A stretch of 64,000 nucleotides of DNA from Sediminibacterium sp. Gen4 (GTDB taxonomy: Bacteria > Bacteroidota > Bacteroidia > Chitinophagales > Chitinophagaceae): positions 1 through 64,000 of the forward strand of contig JACBFI010000012.1 of assembly GCA_013391385.1 (NCBI GenBank). The letters are read 5' to 3'. A program made the position numbers and the translations under genes. The first letter of the stretch is position 1; each line of letters begins with the position of its first letter. The notes under the pieces are model-generated. The model did no database searches, was not told where the DNA came from, and worked only from the letters and a program-made list of their open reading frames with translations. This document shows positions 16,609 to 25,936 of this stretch, in pieces.

Positions 16609-18975
16609 ATGAAAAAACTTGCTTCACTAGTAGTGGCTATTGGTATGTTCTGCTCTGTTCAAGCGCAGAACATCATGAATAATCCCACTTCTAATCATGG
16701 AAACAAATTTGAACAGTTGGGTACCATTCTGCCTACTCCGAATGAGTACCGTACTGCCAGTGGTGCACCCGGACCAAAATATTGGCAGCAGCGTGCAGAT
16801 TACAACATCAAAGCTGAGTTGGATGAAGCCAACCTCAAACTCAAAGGAAGTGAAACAGTTACTTACTACAACAACTCTCCGGATATACTGACCTATATCT
16901 GGTTACAGCTGGATGAAAACGAGCATAGCTCTGTGAACAATGCTGGATATGAAGATGCCAGCTCACTCCGTCAGGTAACTGTGAATTCACTGGATAATAT
17001 GCAAGAGCGTAAGTCTGATAATGGCTACGGACATATCATCAGCAAACTGACAGATGCTACCGGTAAAAACTTGAAATATACCATCAACCGCACCATGATG
17101 CGTATTGATTTGCCAACACCATTGAAACCCGGACAAAAATTCGTGTTTAATCTGGATTGGAGTTATAAGATTGCAGATAGAATGACTAAAGGCGGTCGTG
17201 GTGGTTATGAACTGGTAGATGGTAATCATCTTTTTACCATGGCACAGTGGTTCCCTCGTTTATGTGTATACAGTGATTTCCAGGGATGGCAGAACCATCA
17301 GTTCACCGGAAGAGGAGAATTTGCCTTGACGTTTGGTAATTACAATGTACAGGTTACTGTTCCTGCTGACCATGTTGTATTGAGTACAGGGGAGTGTCAA
17401 AACTATGCACAGGTTTTAACACCTGCGCAATTGGCTCGCTGGAATCAGGCACAATCTGCCAAAGAGCCCGTTGAAATCGTAACCTTGGAAGAAGCTAAAA
17501 AAGCTGAGCAAGGTAAGAGCACACAAAAGAAAACTTGGATTTACAAGGCCGATAATGTTCGTGACTTCGCATGGACTTCCAGTCGTAAATATGTATGGGA
17601 TGCCATGCCTGCCTATATTGAGGGTAAGAAAGTGATGTGTATGAGCGGTTACGGTAAAGAAGCATATGGCTTATACAGAAAATATTCTACCAAAGCGGTA
17701 GCACATACCATTAAGAGCTATTCTAAATTCTCAATTCCTTATCCGTACCCTGTTGCACAAAGTATTGAAGCATCCAATGGTATGGAATACCCAATGATCT
17801 GTTTCAACTACGGAAGAACCAATCCTGATGGTACTTATAGCGAAGCAACCAAATATGGTATGCTGGGTGTGATTATTCATGAGGTAGGGCACAATTTCTT
17901 CCCAATGATCGTAAACAGTGACGAACGTCAGTGGTCATGGATGGATGAGGGCTTGAATACTTTTGTTCAATACCTGTCTGAAGAGTTGTGGGATAATAAA
18001 TATCCTTCACGTCGTGGGCCAGCCTGGGCAATTGTAGATTATATGAAATCTCCGAAAGAGCAGTTAGAGCCGATCATGACCAATAGTGAAAACATCATTC
18101 AGTTTGGTCCCAATGCGTATTCAAAACCTGCTACTGGTTTGAATATTCTTCGTGAAACCATCATGGGTAGAGAGCTCTTTGATTTTGCATTCCGTGAGTA
18201 TGCACGTCGCTGGGCATTTAAACATCCAACACCTGCTGATCTTTTCCGTACTATGGAAGATGCCAGCGCAGTAGACCTGGATTGGTTCTGGAGAGGCTGG
18301 TTCTATAGTATCGATGCTTGTGATATTGCTATTGATACCGTTCGTTATGCAGTATTCGATCCAAATGCACAGCCACAACAACGTGCTTCAACAGAAGGTC
18401 GCACTATGCCGATTGACAAACCCGTACTAAATGCTTTTGAAGATATTTCTAAGATCCGTAACAGAGAAGATAAAAGCATCGTATTCCAAACAGATGTAGA
18501 TACTTCTTTGCGTGATTTTTACTGGAGATATGCTCGCGGACTCGAGCCTTACGATTCTGTAACAAGAGTGCCCGTGCCTTCTTTCGGAACGCCTGAAGTA
18601 TTAACTGATGCTGAAAAAGCAAAATACAAAGACATGCATTTGTATGAGATCACTTTCAGCAATAAAGGCGGATTGGTAATGCCATTGATCGTTGAGTTTA
18701 CTTTTGAAGATGGTACCACAGAAACAGAACGTATCTCTGCGCAAATCTGGAGAAAGAATGAAAACAAAGTAACCCGCTTGTTCATGACTAAGAAAAAAGC
18801 GGTGAGTATCAAACAAGATCCAATGCGTGAGACTGCTGATATCAATGAGAATAACAATAAGTGGCCTGCAGTAGCTGAGCCTACTAAATTCCAGTTGTTC
18901 AAATTACGTGCAGCTGCTCGTGGACAATCACAAGGAGTGAATCCTATGCAGAATGCACAACAAAAGAAAAATTAA
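16609..18975 (+). CDS. M1 family zinc metallopeptidase, secreted
   Basis: A 788-residue protein with a signal peptide (MKKLASLVVAIGMFCSVQAQ). The zinc site HEVGH (His424, Glu425, His428) is followed 19 residues later by Glu447 in WMDEGLN, giving the gluzincin HExxH-x18-E pattern. The exopeptidase motif is not a plain GAMEN but reads NGMEYPM (near residue 391). M1 peptidases remove N-terminal amino acids; this exported version probably trims peptides in the periplasm or outside. The C-terminus is polar with a Gln/Asn tail. Confidence 0.9.
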   Translation: MKKLASLVVAIGMFCSVQAQNIMNNPTSNHGNKFEQLGTILPTPNEYRTASGAPGPKYWQQRADYNIKAELDEANLKLKGSETVTYYNNSPDILTYIWLQLDENEHSSVNNAGYEDASSLRQVTVNSLDNMQERKSDNGYGHIISKLTDATGKNLKYTINRTMMRIDLPTPLKPGQKFVFNLDWSYKIADRMTKGGRGGYELVDGNHLFTMAQWFPRLCVYSDFQGWQNHQFTGRGEFALTFGNYNVQVTVPADHVVLSTGECQNYAQVLTPAQLARWNQAQSAKEPVEIVTLEEAKKAEQGKSTQKKTWIYKADNVRDFAWTSSRKYVWDAMPAYIEGKKVMCMSGYGKEAYGLYRKYSTKAVAHTIKSYSKFSIPYPYPVAQSIEASNGMEYPMICFNYGRTNPDGTYSEATKYGMLGVIIHEVGHNFFPMIVNSDERQWSWMDEGLNTFVQYLSEELWDNKYPSRRGPAWAIVDYMKSPKEQLEPIMTNSENIIQFGPNAYSKPATGLNILRETIMGRELFDFAFREYARRWAFKHPTPADLFRTMEDASAVDLDWFWRGWFYSIDACDIAIDTVRYAVFDPNAQPQQRASTEGRTMPIDKPVLNAFEDISKIRNREDKSIVFQTDVDTSLRDFYWRYARGLEPYDSVTRVPVPSFGTPEVLTDAEKAKYKDMHLYEITFSNKGGLVMPLIVEFTFEDGTTETERISAQIWRKNENKVTRLFMTKKKAVSIKQDPMRETADINENNNKWPAVAEPTKFQLFKLRAAARGQSQGVNPMQNAQQKKN

Positions 18976-18993
18976 TCTGATCTAAATTTTTAT

Positions 18994-19033
18994 AAAGCCG
19001 TTTCTTGCGATGAGTTAGAAACGGCTTTTTTAT
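18994..19033 (+). terminator. rho-independent terminator after the M1 peptidase gene
   Basis: AAAGCCGTTTCT (18994-19005) pairs perfectly with AGAAACGGCTTT (19017-19028) and is followed by TTTT. Confidence 0.9.
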
Positions 19034-19042
19034 GTTAAATAA

Positions 19043-19870
19043 ATGTCTATGCGATTATCTTTTTCATTGCTGTTTTTCCTGTTATCGATGCAAGTATTTG
19101 CCGCATCAGTAGATACGGTCACTATTTATAGCAAAGCGATGCGTAAAAATATCAAGACGGTTGTGATCAAACCGGAAGGATATGAAACGCAGGGTGCCAA
19201 AAAATATCCGGTAGTGTATTTATTGCATGGTCATGGAGGCAATTACAGGAATTGGATTACCCGAGTTCCTCATGTCAAAACCCTTGCCGACCAACATCAA
19301 ATGATGATTGTTTGTCCGGACGGCGCTATCGGTAGCTGGTATTTTGATAGTCCAATTGATAGCAATTATCGATATGAAACTTTTGTAAGTAGGGAAGTTC
19401 CTGATTTTATTGATAGTGTGTATCACACCATCGCAGAAAGAAAGGGTAGGGTGATTACCGGGTTGAGTATGGGTGGACATGGAGGTATGTTCATTGGGTT
19501 CAGACATGCAGATCGTTTTAGTGGTTGTGGCAGTATGAGTGGAGCTTTGCATGTATCTGTGATCACCAATGGATATGATGTGGAGAAAAGATTGGGTGAT
19601 ACTGCAGCTAATAAAAAGTACTGGCAGGATTGGAGTGTGTTGAAAGTAGTAGAGCAATATCCAAAAGATTCTTTATCGATTTTGATCGATTGTGGTATAC
19701 AAGACAGGATTATTGGAATGAGTAGGGCAGCACATGATAAAATGCTAAAACTGAATATTCCACATGATTATATTGAAAGACCGGGTGCCCATGATTGGGC
19801 TTATTGGAGAACGGCGATTGATTATCAACTGTTATTTTTCCGAAAACATTTTGATAAGATGCTTAAATAA
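19043..19870 (+). CDS. secreted esterase, alpha/beta-hydrolase (esterase D/feruloyl esterase-like)
   Basis: A 275-residue protein with a signal peptide (cut near AFAAS). The motif LLHGHGGN forms the oxyanion region, the nucleophile is Ser142 in GLSMGG, an Asp is in DCGIQD, and the catalytic His is in GAHDWAYW. This is the putative esterase family that includes tributyrin esterases, feruloyl esterases and mycolyltransferase relatives. The substrate is unknown. ATG 19049 is an alternative start two codons later. Confidence 0.88.
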   Translation: MSMRLSFSLLFFLLSMQVFAASVDTVTIYSKAMRKNIKTVVIKPEGYETQGAKKYPVVYLLHGHGGNYRNWITRVPHVKTLADQHQMMIVCPDGAIGSWYFDSPIDSNYRYETFVSREVPDFIDSVYHTIAERKGRVITGLSMGGHGGMFIGFRHADRFSGCGSMSGALHVSVITNGYDVEKRLGDTAANKKYWQDWSVLKVVEQYPKDSLSILIDCGIQDRIIGMSRAAHDKMLKLNIPHDYIERPGAHDWAYWRTAIDYQLLFFRKHFDKMLK

Positions 19871-19876
19871 AAAAGA

Positions 19877-19905
19877 AAGCAACCTCCTTGCCTGAGGTTG
19901 CTTCT
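19877..19905. terminator. terminator between convergent genes
   Basis: AAGCAACCTC (19877-19886) pairs with GAGGTTGCTT (19894-19903) across a 7-base loop. There is an A-run before and a T-rich stretch after, so it can act on both strands for the esterase and the cytochrome lipoprotein. Confidence 0.8.
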
Positions 19906-19933
19906 TACTGCATGCTATACAGTTTACCCGTTA

Positions 19934-20548
19934 TCAGTCTGTGTATTTACCGCCTGCCGTAATCCAATCTGTTATTTTCTTTTTATCAGTAGCACTTAAT
20001 TGTCCACCCTGTGGCATGAAAGATGGGTTTCCATCTACTGCTCTAGCTTTGATTCGTGCTGCTGCGCTGATAATACTGCAATCTGTACTCAAAGAGATAC
20101 CACCTTGTGCAGAAGCACCTGAATGACAGCTCACACAATTGGTATTGATCACTGCTTTCACAGCTGCAAATAAAGCACCACTAGGAGAAGCATTAACCGT
20201 TACGCTGCCTGATTTGGTACAACCTTCACTATCTCTTGCAATAATCGTATGGTTTCCTGCAGCTACATTGTTGAATACATTGGATGCCTGAAAAGTACCT
20301 CCATCAATATTATAAGTGAATCCTGTACTTCCCGCAGCTGTTACGGTTACTGAACCGCCCGCACAACCTGCTGCATCGGTAGAAGCCAGTGTAACTGTGA
20401 TATTTTTACTGGCACAACTATTCCCGGCTGGAGGTGGAGGGTTGCCGCCTGTTGATGGACTATCTCCCCCTTTGCTACAGGCTACAATGATGCTGGCTGT
20501 GCCTGCTATCATCATTAGTCCGATTATGCTTTTGCGAATTTGATTCAT
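19934..20548 (-). CDS. lipoprotein with SprB-like repeat and a cytochrome c motif
   Basis: A 204-residue lipoprotein (lipobox IVAC, Cys24). A low-complexity Gly/Pro linker is followed by one SprB-like beta repeat (about 46-120: FTYNIDGGTFQASN, then NHTIIARDSEGCT) and a C-terminal domain with one heme c site, CVSCH (Cys138, Cys141, His142), and a candidate distal Met178 in FMPQGG. It looks like a small surface or periplasmic monoheme cytochrome. It lies 29 bases downstream of the ECF sigma/barrel pair on the same strand and may belong to that operon. Confidence 0.78.
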   Translation of the reverse strand: MNQIRKSIIGLMMIAGTASIIVACSKGGDSPSTGGNPPPPAGNSCASKNITVTLASTDAAGCAGGSVTVTAAGSTGFTYNIDGGTFQASNVFNNVAAGNHTIIARDSEGCTKSGSVTVNASPSGALFAAVKAVINTNCVSCHSGASAQGGISLSTDCSIISAAARIKARAVDGNPSFMPQGGQLSATDKKKITDWITAGGKYTD

Positions 20549-20577
20549 ATAGTAGTTTTAGATTTATCTTATATACG

Positions 20578-21885
20578 TTACTTCTTCTTGTTTGGTTGCC
20601 TGAATTGATAAGAAAAATAAATTCCGAAACTGCTCAGCTTTGCACTACCAAATCCCAAACCGCTCAATGGCAGGTTAGCAAAGGGTTCAACTACTAGGGA
20701 ACTGCTTTTATGGGTCTCCCGAATCCAGCCTGCAGATAATTTTAGGATAGAGAAAGGATGCGTTTTCCCATCCGGATAATTGGCATTTCTTCTTACAGGT
20801 GATCCGTTAAAATAATAGAAGTAATTGTAGTTTTCACGGGTCATGAGGTAAGAAGAGAGTCCACCGCTAATAAATGCCCTGTTTTTTGTTTTGGTATCGA
20901 AAGTATAACGAGCCAATAAAGGGATTTCCCACATCGTACAAAAACCATCTACTGTTTCTAGTTTATAATTGGCCACCCAGCTACCGGTAGGGGCTTTAAA
21001 ATCGTTACCGGCCATCTTATAATTTTTACGTGTGTACAACCCTCCGGTATGGATTGACCAATGGCGATTGAAGTGATACCCAATGAGAACGCCTCCTGAT
21101 AAACTGGCTCTATCGGTATACCTGAACTTCACGGTTGTGGCATCGATTCCTGCTACCACTGCCCAACTAAAAGCAGCTTTTTCTTTTTTGTTTTTAGACG
21201 CAATGGAGTCTTTAGTGGATATTGTTATGGGTTCTTGAACATTCATTATGGATACGGGTGTACTATCTTTCGCTGTATGGATACTGCTATCAGTTACATT
21301 GTTGCCTGTATCTATGGGTAGACCTATGATTTCTTTATTGTCTGTAGAAGATGAAGCTGTGTTTGCAGCAGCTATGATCGTATCTTTTTGTATGGATGCA
21401 ATGGCAGAAGATGGTTGGGCATTCTTGAATGATGATGGTATTTTTTCCTGTTGTTCTATTGCTGAAGCTGTTATTGCTTTATAGGATGAGGGCTGTTTTT
21501 GCTTGCTACCTTTGAAAATTTTATTTGGCAGTTTAGCATCAGATATCAATGGTATGGATGCTGTCTTTTCTTTTTCCAAAATTGGCTGTATAGGGTTGTC
21601 TGTGTTGGGTTCTTTATGGGTGCCATTTTGTTGGGTTACAGAAGCTGTTCTTGCTTGATCAACTGCTTGGGTATGCATCGTATACCAAAGGATGGATACT
21701 ATCATCAATAGACCTGGAATGATCCACCAAAAAAGAAAAGGTCTTTTTTTCTTTTTCTCAGTAGGTAATATCTTATCAAGCTCTCTTTCCATTTTATCCC
21801 AGGAAGGAGAGGCCTTCACCGTATAGCGATCTGCTGCTTCACGGCTCAGCTGCTCAAGTCTGCTATCGTTTTCCGGATTAGACAT
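20578..21885 (-). CDS. ECF partner: inner-membrane anchor fused to outer-membrane beta-barrel domain
   Basis: A 435-residue protein with an unusual layout. Residues 1-47 are soluble and charged (EQLSREAADRYTV, WDKMERELDKIL), like a short anti-sigma segment. There is one membrane helix at about 50-69. A Ser/Thr/Asn-rich linker spans about 75-235, and a C-terminal beta-barrel-like region spans about 238-432 (for example VLIGYHFNRHWSIHTGGLYTRKNY, a run of alternating strands) and ends FSYQFRQPNKKK. The start overlaps the ECF sigma stop by 8 bases, so the pair is coupled. I infer an anti-sigma factor reaching across the periplasm to an outer-membrane sensor. No zinc-binding anti-sigma motif is seen. 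Confidence 0.7.
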   Translation of the reverse strand: MSNPENDSRLEQLSREAADRYTVKASPSWDKMERELDKILPTEKKKKRPFLFWWIIPGLLMIVSILWYTMHTQAVDQARTASVTQQNGTHKEPNTDNPIQPILEKEKTASIPLISDAKLPNKIFKGSKQKQPSSYKAITASAIEQQEKIPSSFKNAQPSSAIASIQKDTIIAAANTASSSTDNKEIIGLPIDTGNNVTDSSIHTAKDSTPVSIMNVQEPITISTKDSIASKNKKEKAAFSWAVVAGIDATTVKFRYTDRASLSGGVLIGYHFNRHWSIHTGGLYTRKNYKMAGNDFKAPTGSWVANYKLETVDGFCTMWEIPLLARYTFDTKTKNRAFISGGLSSYLMTRENYNYFYYFNGSPVRRNANYPDGKTHPFSILKLSAGWIRETHKSSSLVVEPFANLPLSGLGFGSAKLSSFGIYFSYQFRQPNKKK

Positions 21886-22459
21886 AATTGGTAGGGATGT
21901 TTCTTTGTGAAATAATTTTTCTCAGATTACTCTTGGCCTTCGACAAATTCGATTTGGAAGCACCTACACTGATTCCCAATGTCTGCGCAATTTCATCATG
22001 ACTAAAACCTTCAATAACAAAAAGATTAAAAACCGTTCTATAAACTGGTGTCAATTGTCTGATGGCTTCTATAATCTCCTGATAGGCCATTTTATCTAAA
22101 CCTGTTTCCTGTGTATCTCCTATATGATCATAATCACTGTCATTTTCCGGATGTATGATATTCAATTGCACTTTTCTGAGTTGGTCAATACAAGTATTAA
22201 CAATGATGCGTTTGAACCAGCCTTTGAATAGCGCTTCTGTATCTCCATCACGTAGTACATCAAACCGATCAATATTTTTATAGAGTTTGATAAATGATTC
22301 ATGTACCATTTCTTCTGCTTCTTCCTGCTGATGGATATAGCGAAAAGCGATTTTCATGGCATAATCAAATAATCCCTCATACAACATACGTTGAGAGTTA
22401 CGATCATTCTGAGAACAACCTTTAATCAGGGTTATTATGGAGGCAGTCTGGGTTGACAA
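21878..22459 (-). CDS. ECF sigma-70 factor
   Basis: A 193-residue sigma factor with region 2 (FDYAMKIAFRYIHQQEEAEEMVHESFIKLYKN, residues about 31-62) and region 4 (LTPVYRTVFNLFVIEGFSHDEIAQTLGIS, then KSNLSKAKSNLRK). It should direct RNA polymerase to promoters under control of the partner encoded just downstream. The frame begins with TTG at 22459. No ATG or GTG gives a full region 1.2/2 start, so TTG is accepted with caution. Confidence 0.88.
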   Translation of the reverse strand: MSTQTASIITLIKGCSQNDRNSQRMLYEGLFDYAMKIAFRYIHQQEEAEEMVHESFIKLYKNIDRFDVLRDGDTEALFKGWFKRIIVNTCIDQLRKVQLNIIHPENDSDYDHIGDTQETGLDKMAYQEIIEAIRQLTPVYRTVFNLFVIEGFSHDEIAQTLGISVGASKSNLSKAKSNLRKIISQRNIPTNYV

Positions 22460-22568
22460 AACGGGCAGTAAAAGACTTTAGCCTTTCTGTTAAACTACAA
22501 TAAATGAATAGAATACGCAATCTATGTGATAGGGGTTGCCTCAGATATCAGAAATATTTTAAACAGCA

Positions 22569-23261
22569 TTATCCGCCGGTTCTACCATCTCTTACCTGTA
22601 CTTTTTTCTTTCCGGAGTTCTTTTTTTCGAAGTCGAGCACTTCTTTGGGCTTGGTTTTTACCGATGAAGTATCCTTTTTTACCGACGTGCTGTCCGCTTT
22701 TTTACCCCCTTTTTCCGGATTTCCGGGTTCTTTTCCGGGCTCAACGATCTGATCAAGAAACCAGTGTTCTGTTTTGATCAGTTCACCTGTCATGGGATAA
22801 AAAAAACGCCAGCGACCATGTTTAAGTGCATTGCCACTCGTTTTAATGATCACCATTTCATTCTTATTCGGGTCGATGACATCTTGTACTTCGATGGTAT
22901 CAAATTGTTTGGCAGGATTCACCGCTCTCCAGCCTTCTTCCCGCTCTAGGCCTGCAATGGTGTAGTATCGGCACTGTCCGTCTTTCAATCCCCATTTATA
23001 ATTTTCAACGGCCAAAAGATCGCCCATGAGGTTGAATTTTCGCCAGGTACCTTCTTTTTTTCCATTGATAAATAGACCTTCTTCTTCATAACCTCTCTCG
23101 CCTCTTAAAGGGGGCATTTCAACCTTCCAACGACCTTGTTTGAGTCCATTTTTATCGGTGCAATTGATTGTATCGCGTTTAGAAGTGAGCTTAAAAGTCA
23201 CACACTGAGCCGTAGAAGCCAAGGAAAAGAAAATGAACAATGGCAAGGTCAGAAAACGCAT
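22569..23261 (-). CDS. secreted MORN-like repeat protein
   Basis: About 230 residues with a signal peptide (MRFLTLPLFIFFSLASTAQ). The mature part carries MORN/YwqK-type repeats: NGLKQGRWKVE, NGKKEGTWRKF, WGLKDGQCRYY, NALKHGRWRFF. Such repeats are also found in proteins called YwqK antitoxins, but no toxin gene is adjacent and the signal peptide argues against an antitoxin. The C-terminal 45 residues are Lys/Ser/Gly-rich and probably unstructured. ATG 23279 lies six codons upstream and is a possible start. Confidence 0.72.
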   Translation of the reverse strand: MRFLTLPLFIFFSLASTAQCVTFKLTSKRDTINCTDKNGLKQGRWKVEMPPLRGERGYEEEGLFINGKKEGTWRKFNLMGDLLAVENYKWGLKDGQCRYYTIAGLEREEGWRAVNPAKQFDTIEVQDVIDPNKNEMVIIKTSGNALKHGRWRFFYPMTGELIKTEHWFLDQIVEPGKEPGNPEKGGKKADSTSVKKDTSSVKTKPKEVLDFEKKNSGKKKVQVRDGRTGG

Positions 23262-23306
23262 ATTCACTAAATTGAGCATCCCAAATTACCAACTATTTAT
23301 TTTAGT

Positions 23307-25793
23307 ATGAGAAAATTAACAACTGCTTGCTTCCTGTTATGGTCTTTGATCGGATTGGCACAGGTTAAGCCTACATCAGCTGATGAGCGCATGAAAGGCG
23401 TTCAACAAAGAAAAGTGATGCAACAACAGTCGCCCATCAACAACACGAGTTTCCGCAATATCGGACCCAGTGTCATGAGTGGAAGGGTTGTAGATATGGA
23501 AGTGAATCCGGAAGATCCTACTGAATTTTATGTGGCGTATGCATCCGGAGGTTTATGGCATACGACTAATAACGGGATCAGTTTCAATTCCATTTTTGAT
23601 ACGGAGGATATTATGACCATTGGTGATATAGCCATGGACTGGAAAAGCCGTACCCTTTGGGTAGGAACCGGGGAAGTCAATAGCAGCCGTTCGAGTTATG
23701 CCGGAATTGGTGTCTATAAATCTAATAACAATGGCAAGTCTTGGGAGTATCTCGGACTTCCTGAAAGCCATCACATTGGAGAAATCAAATTACATCCCAC
23801 AGATGTGAATACTGCATGGGTGGCAGTACTTGGGCATTTGTATTCTCCCAATAAAGAAAGAGGGGTGTACAAAACAACTGATGGCGGTAAAAACTGGAAA
23901 CAGACTTTATATGTAGATAATAATACGGGTGCTGTTGATATTGATATCAACCCTAAGAATCCCAATGAATTGTTTGCGGCCATGTGGTATCGCACACGTT
24001 CCGCTTTCAATTTTGAAGAGGGAGGTAAAACCAGTGGCATCTACAAAAGCACTGATGGTGGTGAGAACTGGCAACTGATGTCAAAAGAAGGTTCAGGGTT
24101 CCCTTTTGGTGATGGCGTGGGAAGAATTGGATTGATGGTATATCCTTCTAATCCATCTACCATTTTTGCGGTGGTGGATAATAATTTCCGTCAGCCAGCG
24201 AATGCCAGACAAAACCAAGGCGATACCAGTCGTTATGTTTTAGCCGATTTTAAAGAGCTCACAAAAGATCAATTCCTCGCATTGAATGATAACAAGCTGA
24301 ATGCATTCATTCGTTCACCGAGAAATGGAATACCGCAGAAATATACTGCCGCATCTCTGAAAGAAGCAGTGAGCAATGGCACCCTTGCTCCAACAGCCAT
24401 TTGGGATTATTTATATGATGCCAATACTGCTTTGTTTGAAACACCCATCTATGGTGCACAATTATACCGTAGCGATGATGGCGGTACTAGCTGGAAAATG
24501 ACGCACAAAGATGCCATTCCCAACCTCTATAGTACGTATGGGTATTATTTTGGTAAAGTATGGGTAAGTCCGGTAGATGATAAAAAAATCATTCTTACTG
24601 GTGTTGGATTGCTGCTGAGTACAGATGGAGGTGCCACATTTAAGCAAATAGGAAAAGAAAACGTACACTCTGATCACCATTATGTATGGATCAACCCCCA
24701 ACGCGATAGTCATATCATCAATGGTAATGATGGAGGTTGTAATATCACATATGATAACGGAGAACATTGGTTCAAAGCGAATACGCCACCTGTTGGACAA
24801 TTCTACAATATCGCAGTAGATATGGCTCGTCCATACAATGTATACGGTGGTTTGCAGGATAACGGTACCTGGTTTGGAGCCAGTACTACCAGAGAAAACT
24901 ATGACTGGTATGATAGTGGTCATAACCCGTACACTGCTATTGGTGGAGGTGATGGTATGCAGGTGCAAGTTGATTGGAGAGATAACAAAACAGTGTACAG
25001 TGGTTCTCAGTTCGGCGCTTACAGCAGACAAACAATCGGTACAAGAGAAAGAAAAAGTGTTCGTCCGGCGAGAGATTTGGGTGAAACACCTTTGCGTTAC
25101 AATTGGCAGACACCTATCTTACTCAGTCGCCATAATCAAGATGTATTTTATTATGGCAGTAACAAGTTTCACCGTAGTATGAATCGTGGGGATAGTTTAG
25201 TGACCATGAGTGCTGATTTGACCACCAATCCTAAACAAGGAGATGTTCCATTTGGTACTTTAACCACCATGAGTGAAAGCCCTCTTCGTTTTGGTTTGAT
25301 CTATGTAGGATCTGATGATGGTAATATTCAAGTGTCTAAAGACGGCGGTAATACCTGGACACTGATCAATAAAAAATTGCCCAAGGGGTTGTATGTAAGT
25401 CGTGTTACCGCTAGTGCATTTAGTGAGTCGCGTGTATATGTTTCTTTGAATGGATATCGTAATGATCACTTCACAGCTTATGTGTATGTGAGTGATGATT
25501 ATGGTACTACATGGAGACCTATCATGACTGATTTACCTGCAGAGCCGGTGAATGTGGTGAAAGAAGATACGGAAGATGGAAATATTATTTACGTAGGAAC
25601 CGATGGTGGTTTGTATGTAAGTGTTAATGGAGGAAACAGCTCTATGTTATGGAATAAAGGCATGCCTAGCAGTATTCCTGTACATGATGTAGTAATACAT
25701 CCGAGAGATGGCGAAATTGTTGTAGGGACACATGGACGTAGTTTGTATATCGCCAAACTTGATGAACTCCGTAAGCTCGCGAAGAAGAAGTAA
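23307..25793 (+). CDS. secreted Asp-box (BNR) beta-propeller protein, sortilin/glycosidase-like
   Basis: An 828-residue protein with a signal peptide (MRKLTTACFLLWSLIGLAQ). Many Asp-box motifs are visible: TTNNGISF, SNNNGKSW, TTDGGKNW, STDGGENW, SDDGGTSW, STDGGATF, SKDGGNTW, SDDYGTTW. They indicate two beta-propellers of the sortilin/xyloglucanase type. Bacteroidota relatives are annotated as glycosyl hydrolases without proof. No catalytic pair can be assigned by eye. The start is ATG 23307, divergent from the MORN gene. Confidence 0.85.
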   Translation: MRKLTTACFLLWSLIGLAQVKPTSADERMKGVQQRKVMQQQSPINNTSFRNIGPSVMSGRVVDMEVNPEDPTEFYVAYASGGLWHTTNNGISFNSIFDTEDIMTIGDIAMDWKSRTLWVGTGEVNSSRSSYAGIGVYKSNNNGKSWEYLGLPESHHIGEIKLHPTDVNTAWVAVLGHLYSPNKERGVYKTTDGGKNWKQTLYVDNNTGAVDIDINPKNPNELFAAMWYRTRSAFNFEEGGKTSGIYKSTDGGENWQLMSKEGSGFPFGDGVGRIGLMVYPSNPSTIFAVVDNNFRQPANARQNQGDTSRYVLADFKELTKDQFLALNDNKLNAFIRSPRNGIPQKYTAASLKEAVSNGTLAPTAIWDYLYDANTALFETPIYGAQLYRSDDGGTSWKMTHKDAIPNLYSTYGYYFGKVWVSPVDDKKIILTGVGLLLSTDGGATFKQIGKENVHSDHHYVWINPQRDSHIINGNDGGCNITYDNGEHWFKANTPPVGQFYNIAVDMARPYNVYGGLQDNGTWFGASTTRENYDWYDSGHNPYTAIGGGDGMQVQVDWRDNKTVYSGSQFGAYSRQTIGTRERKSVRPARDLGETPLRYNWQTPILLSRHNQDVFYYGSNKFHRSMNRGDSLVTMSADLTTNPKQGDVPFGTLTTMSESPLRFGLIYVGSDDGNIQVSKDGGNTWTLINKKLPKGLYVSRVTASAFSESRVYVSLNGYRNDHFTAYVYVSDDYGTTWRPIMTDLPAEPVNVVKEDTEDGNIIYVGTDGGLYVSVNGGNSSMLWNKGMPSSIPVHDVVIHPRDGEIVVGTHGRSLYIAKLDELRKLAKKK

Positions 25794-25813
25794 TATCTGA
25801 TGTCAGATTTTTG

Positions 25814-25911
25814 AACTCCGTGCAACTTCGTGCCAAACTCTGTGACCTCTGTGGTTTTATTCTGATATTTAACCACAGAGGTCACAGAGTTTGGCGCAGA
25901 GTTACACGGTT
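25814..25911. repeat. long intergenic hairpin of CCACAGAG-type repeat
   Basis: Positions 25833-25856 (ending CTCTGTGGTT) are the exact reverse complement of 25871-25894 (beginning AACCACAGAG), a 24-bp perfect stem with a 14-base loop. Imperfect pairing continues on both sides. It lies between the convergent propeller and methyltransferase genes. A short TCTGA-TG-TCAGA unit precedes it at 25797. A second member of the family is at 30098-30184. Confidence 0.85.
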
Positions 25912-25936
25912 TACTTTAATAATGTAAATCAAAAAA

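Noticed and set aside
22569-23261. YwqK-type antitoxin of a toxin-antitoxin pair
   Set aside because: The protein has a Sec signal peptide and there is no toxin-like gene on either side. The MORN-like repeats alone do not indicate an antitoxin.
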